From: Bremerella sp. P1
GTDB taxonomy: Bacteria; Planctomycetota; Planctomycetia; Pirellulales; Pirellulaceae
Direction of reading: 5' to 3'
Assembly: GCF_028748185.1 (NCBI RefSeq)
Contig: NZ_CP118164.1
Coordinates: 3,162,001 to 3,226,000, forward strand
DNA length: 64,000 nt
The notes below the pieces were generated by a model that was not told where the DNA came from, did not search any database, and saw only the letters and a list, made by a program, of their open reading frames with translations. This document shows, one piece after another, positions 8,413 to 16,945 of the stretch. The position numbers and the translations under genes are program-made. Position 1 is the stretch's first letter. Each line of letters opens with the position of its first letter.

Positions 8413-9183
8413 CTAGGCTGCCGCATCCATGTCCCCACGGTCGCCAAAGTTATTTCGCGACAAGTTGCCAAAGTAGTACTTAACCGCTTCGGGGTGCCGT
8501 ACCACTTCGTCAGGCGTGCCGTGACAGAGGATGTTGCCGCGGTGAACGACATAGCATCGGTCGACGATTTCCAACGTCTTTTCTGCCTGGTGGTCGGTAA
8601 TCAGGATGGAGATACCACTATCGCGAAGTTCGCGAATCACCAGCTGAATGCTGTCGACGGTCACCGGGTCGATCCCGGTAAATGGTTCGTCGAGCATGAT
8701 GATCTCGGGATCGGAAACCAGGCAGCGAGCGATTTCCAGTCGACGGCGTTCACCGCCAGAGAGGCTCTTGGCTTTTGACTTGCGAATGTGGGTGATATCG
8801 AATCGTTCCAGCAATTCCTCGCAACGCATCTTCCGGTGGTACGAGTCAATTCGCAGCAGTTCCATCACGCCCAGTAGGTTCTGCTCGACGGTTAGTTTCT
8901 GGAAGACACTGCTATCTTGGGCCAAGTAGCCCATGCCGCCGTCACGACAGCGTTTGAACATTGGCCACAGCGTAACATCCTTGCCGCTGAGTTCCACTCG
9001 GCCTTCGTTGGGGGTAACCATGCCGCAGGTCATACGGAAGCTGGTGGTCTTACCGGCACCGTTGGAACCCAACAGGCCGACGATTTCGCCACGCTTCACG
9101 TCGTAGCTTACGCCATCGACGACGCGTCGTCGGCCATAGGTTTTGACAAGGTTCTGAGCGGAGAGAATCGTTGATTCGTCCAT
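8413..9183 (-). CDS. lptB: LPS export ABC transporter ATP-binding protein LptB
   Basis: ATPase that powers extraction of lipopolysaccharide from the inner membrane with LptFGC. Walker A is GSNGAGKT (39-46), the signature is LSGGERRRLEIA (141-152) and Walker B with the catalytic glutamate is IIMLDEPFTGIDP (161-173). The D-loop/switch ITDHQ motif follows. The GxxYLAQDSSVFQKLTV Q-loop region is characteristic of LptB rather than of amino-acid transporters. Length (256) is close to the family's usual 240. It sits 19 bases after lepB on the same strand. No lptA, lptC, lptF or lptG is in this window. Confidence 0.9.
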   Translation of the reverse strand: MDESTILSAQNLVKTYGRRRVVDGVSYDVKRGEIVGLLGSNGAGKTTSFRMTCGMVTPNEGRVELSGKDVTLWPMFKRCRDGGMGYLAQDSSVFQKLTVEQNLLGVMELLRIDSYHRKMRCEELLERFDITHIRKSKAKSLSGGERRRLEIARCLVSDPEIIMLDEPFTGIDPVTVDSIQLVIRELRDSGISILITDHQAEKTLEIVDRCYVVHRGNILCHGTPDEVVRHPEAVKYYFGNLSRNNFGDRGDMDAAA

Positions 9184-9202
9184 GAATCGTTAGGTCCTAC
9201 CG

Positions 9203-10954
9203 TTATTGAATGAACTTCATCCTGCTGAAGTTGGGGAAAAACGGAACTGGCTTATTCTTGGAATGAGGCCAATAGACGAAGAGCGCTTTGCCGATGAGCA
9301 TGTGCTCTGGCACGAACTGGTGACCCACCGGGAAGAGTCGGCCATCCTGGCTTTCAGCACTGTTGTCACCCAGTGGGAAGTATTGCCCTTTCTCGAGCGT
9401 GAAGACCGCTTCGCGACGCATGTTGAACAATTCAGTTGTGTTCCAGGTCTCGGGGTTGGTCAGCGTCTCCATGATTCGGTCATCCGTCGGAGAATTCCAG
9501 CCTGGGTGACCGGCCACTTCGTAGTCGAGCAGCGTGCTGGTGTCTCGACCGTGACGGTATTGTTTTCCGTCGGCGATGTAATAGACATCTCGCAGCACAC
9601 GCACACGGTCTAACGTCATCTGAACCGAATCGGTGCCGATACCAACCGGCAGCAAGTCGCCAGGGTCTTCAGGGCTCCATTTCGGAGATACGGGCTGTTG
9701 GGGTGTGTAGGTTACCGGTGCGTTGAACTTCACAAGGCTTCCGTTGACCCACAAGCGAAGTTCGTCGTCTGTGTTGGCGAAACGAAGTGAATAGGTACCA
9801 GAACCTCGAACGGATGTCTGTGCCTCGATCGTTCCTTCGTGATCAAACTTGACGGACGGATTGTCGGTGGAGATGGTTGCTTTGCCGGTAGCCACGTCGA
9901 TGTCGCAGCGGAAATGGGTTCCACCTTCGACCAGGTCGAGCGAGAGAACGCCCTGTTCAGACTTGACCGTGGCATCACACTCGAGCATCAAGTCTCCTAC
10001 CCAGTGCAGTCCGGATGAGGATCGGTGATTGCGATAGCGAGTAACGGTATCCGTGTTGTAGGCCGTGAAGTCGGTAATTAGCTGGCTGCACTCTTCACGT
10101 GCTTTTTGGGTGTCGATGGGATCATTATGTTCTGCGAGAGCCCAATAGCTGAACGTCTTTCCGTTGTCAGCCAGCACATGTCGGTAACGTAGCCACGTTG
10201 GCTTTCCACTTGGTTGACACGTCCAAGCCCCATTCTCTTCCTTGGACCAATCGGTACGCGTTTCGGACGGATAGGCCTCGAGTCGGTCGGGAAATCCGGC
10301 CTTCTCCAGGATGGGGCAAGGATAGTTGGTGTCGTAGATCAAGCGATTCAATGTTAACTGCTTGGACGGTGGTTTCCGTGCAATGCTGAATTGTGTCTCG
10401 CCTGGTTTTTTGATGTATATGTCGCCATGAAAGATGCGTACTGTCTCTCCGGGAAGACCGATCAGACGCTTGATGTAGTTCGTCTGCGGTTCAATCGGAT
10501 ATTTAAAGACAATCACATCCCAGCGGGCAGGCTCCGAAAAGTCGTAGGCGAACTTGCTGACCAGAATTCGATCGCCGCTGTACGAAGGGTTATCGCCGAT
10601 TTCGGTCAGGCGATGGTAAAGGGGATCAATCGCCTCGACGACGTTTTGATATTGACGATTGGTCGTGCGGTCCATTTCGCCGCTTGCACCCACGGTGTAT
10701 TCGTATCCGGAGTATTCATCGACCACATCTTTGTGGCGGCCAAGTAGCGTGGTCGCCATCGAGCCGGTCGGGATGACAAACGCTTCGGCTTCAAAGGCGC
10801 GAAACAGCAGAGCCAGGATCACGGCGACCACGAGTGATTCGATGAACTCGCGTGTGACGGCAAAGTGATCGGTATCGCCAGATTGCTGGGAAGACTTCGA
10901 ATCGTTCCCCTTCAACGAGCCTGTGTTCGATTGATTGCGTTTTTTCTTGGCCAT
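9203..10954 (-). CDS. lepB: Signal peptidase I with large beta-sandwich insert
   Basis: Membrane serine protease that removes signal peptides from exported proteins. One N-terminal membrane helix (about 38-55) precedes the catalytic serine in IPTGSM (Ser65). The general-base lysine is in YIKRLIGLPGE (Lys162), and the last conserved box is PLGDNSAESQDGR near the C-terminus. At 583 residues it is nearly twice the usual size. The extra mass lies between the lysine and the last box; it includes a stretch (about 315-435) of alternating beta strands ending in YSLRFANTDDELRLWVNG, which looks like a concanavalin/LamG-type fold. The neighbour at 11115 carries a comparable insert. Confidence 0.9.
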   Translation of the reverse strand: MAKKKRNQSNTGSLKGNDSKSSQQSGDTDHFAVTREFIESLVVAVILALLFRAFEAEAFVIPTGSMATTLLGRHKDVVDEYSGYEYTVGASGEMDRTTNRQYQNVVEAIDPLYHRLTEIGDNPSYSGDRILVSKFAYDFSEPARWDVIVFKYPIEPQTNYIKRLIGLPGETVRIFHGDIYIKKPGETQFSIARKPPSKQLTLNRLIYDTNYPCPILEKAGFPDRLEAYPSETRTDWSKEENGAWTCQPSGKPTWLRYRHVLADNGKTFSYWALAEHNDPIDTQKAREECSQLITDFTAYNTDTVTRYRNHRSSSGLHWVGDLMLECDATVKSEQGVLSLDLVEGGTHFRCDIDVATGKATISTDNPSVKFDHEGTIEAQTSVRGSGTYSLRFANTDDELRLWVNGSLVKFNAPVTYTPQQPVSPKWSPEDPGDLLPVGIGTDSVQMTLDRVRVLRDVYYIADGKQYRHGRDTSTLLDYEVAGHPGWNSPTDDRIMETLTNPETWNTTELFNMRREAVFTLEKGQYFPLGDNSAESQDGRLFPVGHQFVPEHMLIGKALFVYWPHSKNKPVPFFPNFSRMKFIQ

Positions 10955-11114
10955 ATATCCGCTGCATCTCGTTGAAAACTAGCAGGCATTCCTTGGAAGT
11001 AGTAGGACATCACGCCGTAGGCGGATAACCATCAGGGATGCCTGGACTGTCCACTATACCCAATCCGGAGATTCGACGCAGCGCTGGTCGTGGCCCCGAG
11101 TTGGGGACGCAGGG

Positions 11115-12371
11115 CTAATCAGCTAGCACTCGTAACACCTTGCCACGAAGGTTCTTACGGACGTCGACCGGTCCAAGTTCAAATCGGGAGTCGTCGGAGA
11201 TCGGGACGTTATCTCCTAGAACAAAGATTTCGTCTGGGCCCAATTCCCGGTCGAATGACCACGGGGTCGGCCGCCGCTGGCGCCCCAGCCAGACGATGTC
11301 GCGATAGATCTTCACGTGACGAAGAATGGCCTGACCATCACCGATCTTGATCGCAAAGGGCTGACTACCAAACTGCGTGTCGGCGTTTCCTAGCGGGAAG
11401 TACCAATGTCGGCGATCGTGGTGAAGTTCGAGAAACATCGCTCCGTCGCACTCCCCTGCCCTGACAGTCATCCCATCCAGGCTGTCGATTGAGAGAGGCA
11501 GTTCGGTCGTTTGTTCGGGACTAATTCCCCGAACGATGCCCTGTGCGAGATCAACTTCAATGGTGGACCGGTCGTCGTTGCCTTGAAGACGAATCGTCAG
11601 CCCTTGAGCCTGCCAATGTTCACACGTGAATTCCATCCACAGATCGAATATCGGAAACAGTTCTCTGGAAACACTGTGGTTATAGCCATAGCTATCCAGT
11701 GGCGAAGCGGCATGATCGACAGGGCTAGGTGGTGGCAGACAGCGATGATGATCGTAGACAACCCAGTCGTTGTTGTTGGCTTGGGTGTCTCCGATAGGCG
11801 CAAAGCCGAGCGAACCACGACGCACATTCCAGCCACTGCCGGTTGGTTGGTCGCTGCGAAAGCGAGGGTTCTCAGGCGGAGCGTAGGATTGATCGAAGAC
11901 AAGCTGCTTTAGTGCTTCTCGTTCTTGGGGTGACTTGCGGATGAGCTGCTCGCCGCGATACAACTCCCCCTGATCAATACGAGGAGTTTCTCCTGGCAGA
12001 AAAGCGACTCGTTTCACTTGCCAGGTCTGGGCCTCGGCATTTTCCAGCAAGACGATATCCCAACGCTTGAGTTGGTCAGGCTCGATTGGTTCCCAGATCA
12101 GGCCATACCCAGGGCGCACCTTCGAAGCGTCCACGAGATTTTCTTGAAAGCCACAGTTAGGACAGGTCACGCGTTCGGGAAGATCTACCGCATCGAGGGC
12201 TGTTGAGAACTGGCATTGTTCGCAGGTCAGTGGATAGTGCGGACCAAGCAACGCTGGCGCCATCGATCCACTGGCAATCCGATATACCGGATCCGGCGTA
12301 GCTGTCGCCACTGCAAAGCCGGCCACGCAGACCGTGAAGATCAGCAGAATCAAGAGTGGGCCAAACCGCAT
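11115..12371 (-). CDS. Second signal peptidase I-like protein with zinc ribbon
   Basis: A 418-residue S26-family protein. After a single helix (about 4-24) the serine motif is IASGSM (Ser36) and the lysine lies in WQVKRVAFLPGE (Lys120), so the Ser/Lys dyad is present. The last box is VLGDNVPISDDSR. Between serine and lysine there is an insert with CEQC (50-53) and CPNC (70-73), a four-cysteine zinc ribbon. A beta-rich segment (about 215-365) resembles the insert of the neighbouring LepB. It lies between lepA and lepB on the same strand. The substrate class is unknown; a specialised peptidase is inferred from the added modules. Confidence 0.85.
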   Translation of the reverse strand: MRFGPLLILLIFTVCVAGFAVATATPDPVYRIASGSMAPALLGPHYPLTCEQCQFSTALDAVDLPERVTCPNCGFQENLVDASKVRPGYGLIWEPIEPDQLKRWDIVLLENAEAQTWQVKRVAFLPGETPRIDQGELYRGEQLIRKSPQEREALKQLVFDQSYAPPENPRFRSDQPTGSGWNVRRGSLGFAPIGDTQANNNDWVVYDHHRCLPPPSPVDHAASPLDSYGYNHSVSRELFPIFDLWMEFTCEHWQAQGLTIRLQGNDDRSTIEVDLAQGIVRGISPEQTTELPLSIDSLDGMTVRAGECDGAMFLELHHDRRHWYFPLGNADTQFGSQPFAIKIGDGQAILRHVKIYRDIVWLGRQRRPTPWSFDRELGPDEIFVLGDNVPISDDSRFELGPVDVRKNLRGKVLRVLAD

Positions 12372-12479
12372 TGGCGACTCCAGCTTCGGAAAAAAACGAA
12401 ATGGACGCGATCGCTCGGCGGGTGGGGCATGCCGAGCGATACTTCTATGGTAATTGCGTCTGAGGGGTGGGGAGAGAAA

Positions 12480-14294
12480 TTATGAGCGATCTTCGCCGGT
12501 TTCCAAGACTGCCATGAACGCTTTTTGCGGAATATCGACCGAACCGATCGACTTCATTCGCTTCTTGCCTTCCTTCTGTTTCTGCCACAGCTTTCGTTTA
12601 CGAGAAATGTCACCACCGTAACACTTGGCGGTCACATTCTTGCGAAGGGCTTTCACCGTTTCTCGAGCGATCACGCGATTGCCGATCGCGGCTTGAACGG
12701 CGACCTCGAACATGTGGCGATCGATCTCGGCTTTCAGCTTTTTGACGACCGCTCGTCCTCGACGATCGGAATCGGCACGGTCGCAGATGATACTCAGGGC
12801 ATCGACGCGTTTACCGTTGACGAGGATGTCCATACGTACGAGGTCCGCTTCCTCGTAACCGCGGATTTCGTAGTCCATCGTGCCGTAGCCACGTGTCGCA
12901 CTCTTCAGCTTGTCGTGCAAATCGTAGATCACTTCGGCCAGTGGAATGTCGTACACGAGCATCGATCGCGTTGGCGAGAGATACTCAGTGCGAACGTGGA
13001 TACCGCGACGCTCGTTACACAACTGCATCACCGCGCCGATATAGTCGGACGGCTGAATCAGGCTCACGCGGACAATCGGCTGCAGGAACGTTTCGATATC
13101 GCCGGCATCCGGCACGTCTTGCGGTTTGTGGATGTCGATCGTTTCGCCGTTGCGATTGACGATCTGGTAGGTCACGTTTGGCGCGGTCTGCACCAGGTCG
13201 ATGTCGGCTTCTTGTTCCAGTCGCTGCTGCACGATTTCCATATGCAGCAAGCCAAGAAAGCCACAGCGGAAACCAAATCCCAACGCGTCACTCGTTTCCG
13301 GCTCGAACGTGAAGCTTGGGTCGTTGATGCGGAGGCTCTTCAGGGCGTCTCGCAGTTGTTCAAAGTCCTGGCCGTCGGACGGGTATAGTCCGCAGAAGAC
13401 CATCCGCTTCGGTTCCTGGTAACCCGGCAGCGCCTTGGCACCTTTGTCTCCTTGGACGGTGATCGTATCGCCGATGTTTACCAGTTCGAGCGACTTGATG
13501 TTGCAGATGACGTAGCCCACCTGACCGGCAGCAAGTTCATCGCGAGCGACCGGGCGTGGTGTGAATTGGCCAACTTCCAGCACGTCGTGATTCGTTTCCC
13601 CTTTGATGAAACGAATCTTATCGCCCTTCTTGATCGAGCCGTTCATCACGCGAACGTAGGTGATGGCACCGCGGAACTTGTCATAGTGCGAGTCGAAGAC
13701 CATCGCTTGCAGCGTTGCCTTGCGATCTCCCTTTGGAGCTGGAATACGCTCGATGATTCGAGCCAGAAGTGCGTCGACCCCTTCGCCGGTCTTGCCGCTA
13801 ATGCCGCAAATGTCGGTGGCTTCGAGGGCCAAGGTGTGCTCGATTTCTTCGGCGACTTCCAATGGGCGGGCATGATTGAGGTCGATCTTGCTGAGACAAG
13901 GAACGACTTCCAGATCGTGTTCCATGGCCATAAAAGCATTGGCAACCGTCTGAGCCTCGACACCTTGGAAGGCATCGACCAGCAGGACGGCCCCTTCGCA
14001 ACAGGTCAACGAGCGACCCACCTCGTACTGAAAGTCGACGTGGCCAGGGGTGTCGATCAGATTGATCTCGTACTCTTGCCCCTCGTGCTTGTACTTCATC
14101 ACCACGGCGCGGGCTTTGATGGTAATGCCGCGTTCTCGCTCGACTTCCATGTCGTCGAGCAGCTGCTCTTTCATTTCTCGCGAGCTGACGGTGGCCGTTT
14201 TCTCCAACAGACGATCGGCCAACGTGCTCTTGCCGTGGTCGATGTGTGCGATGATGCAGAAATTCCGAATGTACTTCTGGTCGATGATTGCCAT
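12480..14294 (-). CDS. lepA: Elongation factor 4 (LepA)
   Basis: Ribosome-associated GTPase thought to back-translocate or remodel stalled ribosomes. The chosen ATG at 14294 gives 604 residues, the family's normal length, starting MAIIDQKYIRNFCIIAHIDH. G1 is AHIDHGKST, G2 lies in ERERGITIKA, G3 is DTPGHVDF and G4 (SKID) follows. The C-terminal LepA signature CHRKR-like tail appears as ISRKRKLWQKQKEGKKRMK. A start 87 bases further upstream is open but would add an unconserved extension. The lepA, signal peptidase, lepB order recalls the lepA-lepB operon of other bacteria. Confidence 0.97.
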   Translation of the reverse strand: MAIIDQKYIRNFCIIAHIDHGKSTLADRLLEKTATVSSREMKEQLLDDMEVERERGITIKARAVVMKYKHEGQEYEINLIDTPGHVDFQYEVGRSLTCCEGAVLLVDAFQGVEAQTVANAFMAMEHDLEVVPCLSKIDLNHARPLEVAEEIEHTLALEATDICGISGKTGEGVDALLARIIERIPAPKGDRKATLQAMVFDSHYDKFRGAITYVRVMNGSIKKGDKIRFIKGETNHDVLEVGQFTPRPVARDELAAGQVGYVICNIKSLELVNIGDTITVQGDKGAKALPGYQEPKRMVFCGLYPSDGQDFEQLRDALKSLRINDPSFTFEPETSDALGFGFRCGFLGLLHMEIVQQRLEQEADIDLVQTAPNVTYQIVNRNGETIDIHKPQDVPDAGDIETFLQPIVRVSLIQPSDYIGAVMQLCNERRGIHVRTEYLSPTRSMLVYDIPLAEVIYDLHDKLKSATRGYGTMDYEIRGYEEADLVRMDILVNGKRVDALSIICDRADSDRRGRAVVKKLKAEIDRHMFEVAVQAAIGNRVIARETVKALRKNVTAKCYGGDISRKRKLWQKQKEGKKRMKSIGSVDIPQKAFMAVLETGEDRS

Positions 14295-14386
14295 CGTGAT
14301 GAAGATGCCCTGGGATGGAGTTGGCTCTTGGAGGAACCCGGCGAATGTCCGAACGATTCGGGTAAACGCCCCATTATACATCAGGA

Positions 14387-15433
14387 CTAGGTTGTCAGGG
14401 AATCGCGGTGGGCGACCACACGGGCCTTACCAGCAGCCCCCAAATAGCCAGCATCACCACCCAGTCGAGCGAAATCGACCACAGTATGCTGGGCCGGAAC
14501 CGGAAATGCCCGGGCTTTGACCTCCTGGCGGACCCGATCGAGGAATTTGCACCCCAATTCGGTATCGTGCCCCCCAAAATTGATGGCCCCGCCCAGAATT
14601 ACGGCCCCAGGATCGATCGTGTGCATCAGCGAAACGATCCCGATTCCCAGGTAGCGTGCCGTTTCCATCACGATGTGTAAGGAAAGACTGTCAGCTTTTT
14701 CCGCTTCTTGGGCGACCATCAGGGGCGAGAGCTTCTCGCCGCCGTCGACCCGAGCATGGAGCGAACTTTCCTTCTGCAGGTCCAGGGCCAGCGCTTCCTG
14801 GGTTCGCTTGATAATCGCCGTTCCGCTGGCGTAGGCCTCGAGATGTCCTCGCTGGCCAGTCGGAATCGTCCGGGCGTTTTCGCTGAAATCGATGATGATA
14901 TGCCCCAGTTCACCCCCGTGGCTGTGTTCTCCGTCGATGAGCAGGTCGTCAACGATGATCCCACCACCAACGCCTGTGCCCAGGGTCAGCATGACGATAC
15001 TACGAAACTCCTTCCCGGAACCGAGCCAGTATTCACCGAATGCGGCCGCATTGGCGTCGTTGGCATAGACAACGGGACGTCCCGTTAGTTGCGAGAGGCA
15101 ATCGCGGATCGGAAAGTTGTACGAGTTTGGCAGGTTGTGGGGCTCGAGAAGCATGCCCCCTTCAATGTCCATCGTGCCGGGCGTGGCCAGGCCGATGGCT
15201 GCGATGTTATCCATCGGCCGGCCTACAACGTTCATCATCTCTTTGATGACTTCGGTGCTGCGTTCCATGTAACGCTGCGGGCCTTCAGTCTCGTTAGTCG
15301 GGATCTTCTTGTACTCGACCGTATTACCGTGATCGTCCACGAGGCCAATCTTGATATTGGTGCCGCCAACGTCCACGCCGCAAAAGAGTGGCAGAGTCTC
15401 TTTACCTGGATCAATGTGTGGTACCGACGTCAT
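14387..15433 (-). CDS. ROK-family sugar kinase lacking the zinc cysteines
   Basis: Cytoplasmic sugar kinase of the ROK family, most like glucokinases. The phosphate-binding motif is GVDVGGTNIKIGLVDDHGN (19-37) and the sugar site includes NDANAAAFGEYWLG. The ROK signature is altered: where relatives carry CxCGxxGC before LEAYASG, this protein reads IPTGQRGH. The usual histidine in GELGHIIID remains. The structural zinc site therefore seems lost or rebuilt. At 348 residues it is slightly long. It lies directly upstream of lepA on the same strand (92 bases to the lepA ATG). Substrate is not provable from sequence. Confidence 0.88.
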   Translation of the reverse strand: MTSVPHIDPGKETLPLFCGVDVGGTNIKIGLVDDHGNTVEYKKIPTNETEGPQRYMERSTEVIKEMMNVVGRPMDNIAAIGLATPGTMDIEGGMLLEPHNLPNSYNFPIRDCLSQLTGRPVVYANDANAAAFGEYWLGSGKEFRSIVMLTLGTGVGGGIIVDDLLIDGEHSHGGELGHIIIDFSENARTIPTGQRGHLEAYASGTAIIKRTQEALALDLQKESSLHARVDGGEKLSPLMVAQEAEKADSLSLHIVMETARYLGIGIVSLMHTIDPGAVILGGAINFGGHDTELGCKFLDRVRQEVKARAFPVPAQHTVVDFARLGGDAGYLGAAGKARVVAHRDSLTT

Positions 15434-15684
15434 AGCATTGACTTTTCTGTTACGGTGGTCGAACGGAAGACCGCTTGGGGAGCGACCTTAATCATATGAA
15501 AGGGAGCTTACAGTCGCAATCCGCTCCATTGTTTCCCTTAAAACGCATCTAAGGTGACCAGGCTTCAATAGGCGGGATAAATGCGCACGAAAAACAATCG
15601 CCTGGATTGTTGTGACGCACCGATCGGCGAATACAGCGACTGATGTCGCTACTGGGAAGCTACGGTCGCTTGAGAAATGTTTCG

Positions 15685-16848
15685 CTAGAACGTGCCAGTC
15701 CGAATCTCGGTCGACGAGATATCCATGCGAAACTGCGAAGCGGAAACCGACTGGCAGAGTTTCGACAGGCTCGCTGGCAGGTTCAGCTGATCGAAAGTCA
15801 GAAAGCTTTCGCCAACCACTCTGGGAAATACGAGAAACTTGCAATTCTGCTGTGCGAACTCACTGATAGCAGCATCGCGAAGCTGAGGGGAATTCTGGTA
15901 GTAACGCGGCTCGGCGATTCGCACGATTGTGTCGGCACCGACCACAAAGGTGGCCTCTGGGAAGATCTTGGACTTGTCCAGAAATGTCGGAGCTTTCGTC
16001 AGCCAGCAGCGTTGCGGAGCCTCAAACTGTTCGGCCCGCGACTTGATGTGGAAGAAGTCGAGCGGCGGTTTGTCGACGTTTTCAATCGATATTTCAAAAT
16101 CAACCGAGTGGCCAGTAATCTCTTCGGCCACTTCCGCCATCGTCTGGTGCCCTTCGTGAAGCGGATTGAATGCACCAGGAAACAGGACCCCGCTGAAAGT
16201 CTCCAGCGAAGCATCCTGTTCAGCCTTGGGAACACAGACGGCGGTTCGTTTGCCTAGCAGAAGATCTGTCCACGAACTCCAGGCGTTGGCCGTTGTTTCG
16301 TCAACGCGCTCTCCAGGAAGCAAATCTAGCGGGATTCGATCGGAGAAACCTGTGGCTTCGGCCAGCCGGTTGAGCAGCAAGGCGGCAACCACGTTCTCTT
16401 CGCGTCCACGATCTCGCGAATCTTTTGTCAGAACCAGCGAGGCGATGCTACTGCTGGTGGCGGTCTGCACGGCGATGTGAACGCGATGTTGCCCCTTTTT
16501 CGGGCGAAGGCTCCGCAAACTGGCGCTGCACCCAATCCCCACAAGGTGCATGTCATCAAGATCTTCGGGAGAAATTCGTGATTGTAAGTCGCGAGCACGG
16601 AAAAAGGCTCGCATCGCCATGGCTTGGGCGGTCGCTCGGCTACAATAATGACTTGGCTTATAGCGCAGAAAGTCTTCCAAAGAAGCGCTTGAGTAGGGAA
16701 CCACCGCTTCGAGCACGGTGTCCGACGCACCGGGGATGCTCAGCAGTTGGCTAAGCGCTTCACTTCCCCCGCCGGTGACGACCGCTGCTAAACGCCACGG
16801 CGACCGGTGAAGTTGGCGAATCAGTTGATGGGTTATTGTGTCTTTCAT
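15685..16848 (-). CDS. CinA-like domain fused to a nucleotidylyltransferase domain
   Basis: A 387-residue two-domain protein. The N-terminal half (about 8-165) matches the C-terminal domain of CinA, the nicotinamide-nucleotide amidase: VVTGGGSEALSQLLSIPGAS and VVPYSSASLEDFLRY are recognisable, and VGIGCSASL follows. The C-terminal half (about 210-385) is a nucleotidylyltransferase with GVLFPGAFNPLHEGHQTMAE (HxGH) and ISSTEIR. Similar fusions occur in plants. The start chosen is the ATG at 16848, since residues before it are unlike CinA. Together the parts suggest pyridine nucleotide salvage (NMN deamidation and adenylylation); this is inference. Confidence 0.85.
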   Translation of the reverse strand: MKDTITHQLIRQLHRSPWRLAAVVTGGGSEALSQLLSIPGASDTVLEAVVPYSSASLEDFLRYKPSHYCSRATAQAMAMRAFFRARDLQSRISPEDLDDMHLVGIGCSASLRSLRPKKGQHRVHIAVQTATSSSIASLVLTKDSRDRGREENVVAALLLNRLAEATGFSDRIPLDLLPGERVDETTANAWSSWTDLLLGKRTAVCVPKAEQDASLETFSGVLFPGAFNPLHEGHQTMAEVAEEITGHSVDFEISIENVDKPPLDFFHIKSRAEQFEAPQRCWLTKAPTFLDKSKIFPEATFVVGADTIVRIAEPRYYQNSPQLRDAAISEFAQQNCKFLVFPRVVGESFLTFDQLNLPASLSKLCQSVSASQFRMDISSTEIRTGTF

Positions 16849-16945
16849 TGGCCATTCCCTATCCCATACCCCCGAAAGAATAGACCGCAAACGCGAGGCT
16901 GTCGACCACACGTGTGCGGCACATGACCGATTACTCTTTTAGTAT

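Noticed and set aside
12525-14390. Two long plus-strand frames opposite lepA
   Set aside because: They are antisense shadows of a highly conserved gene and show no independent features.
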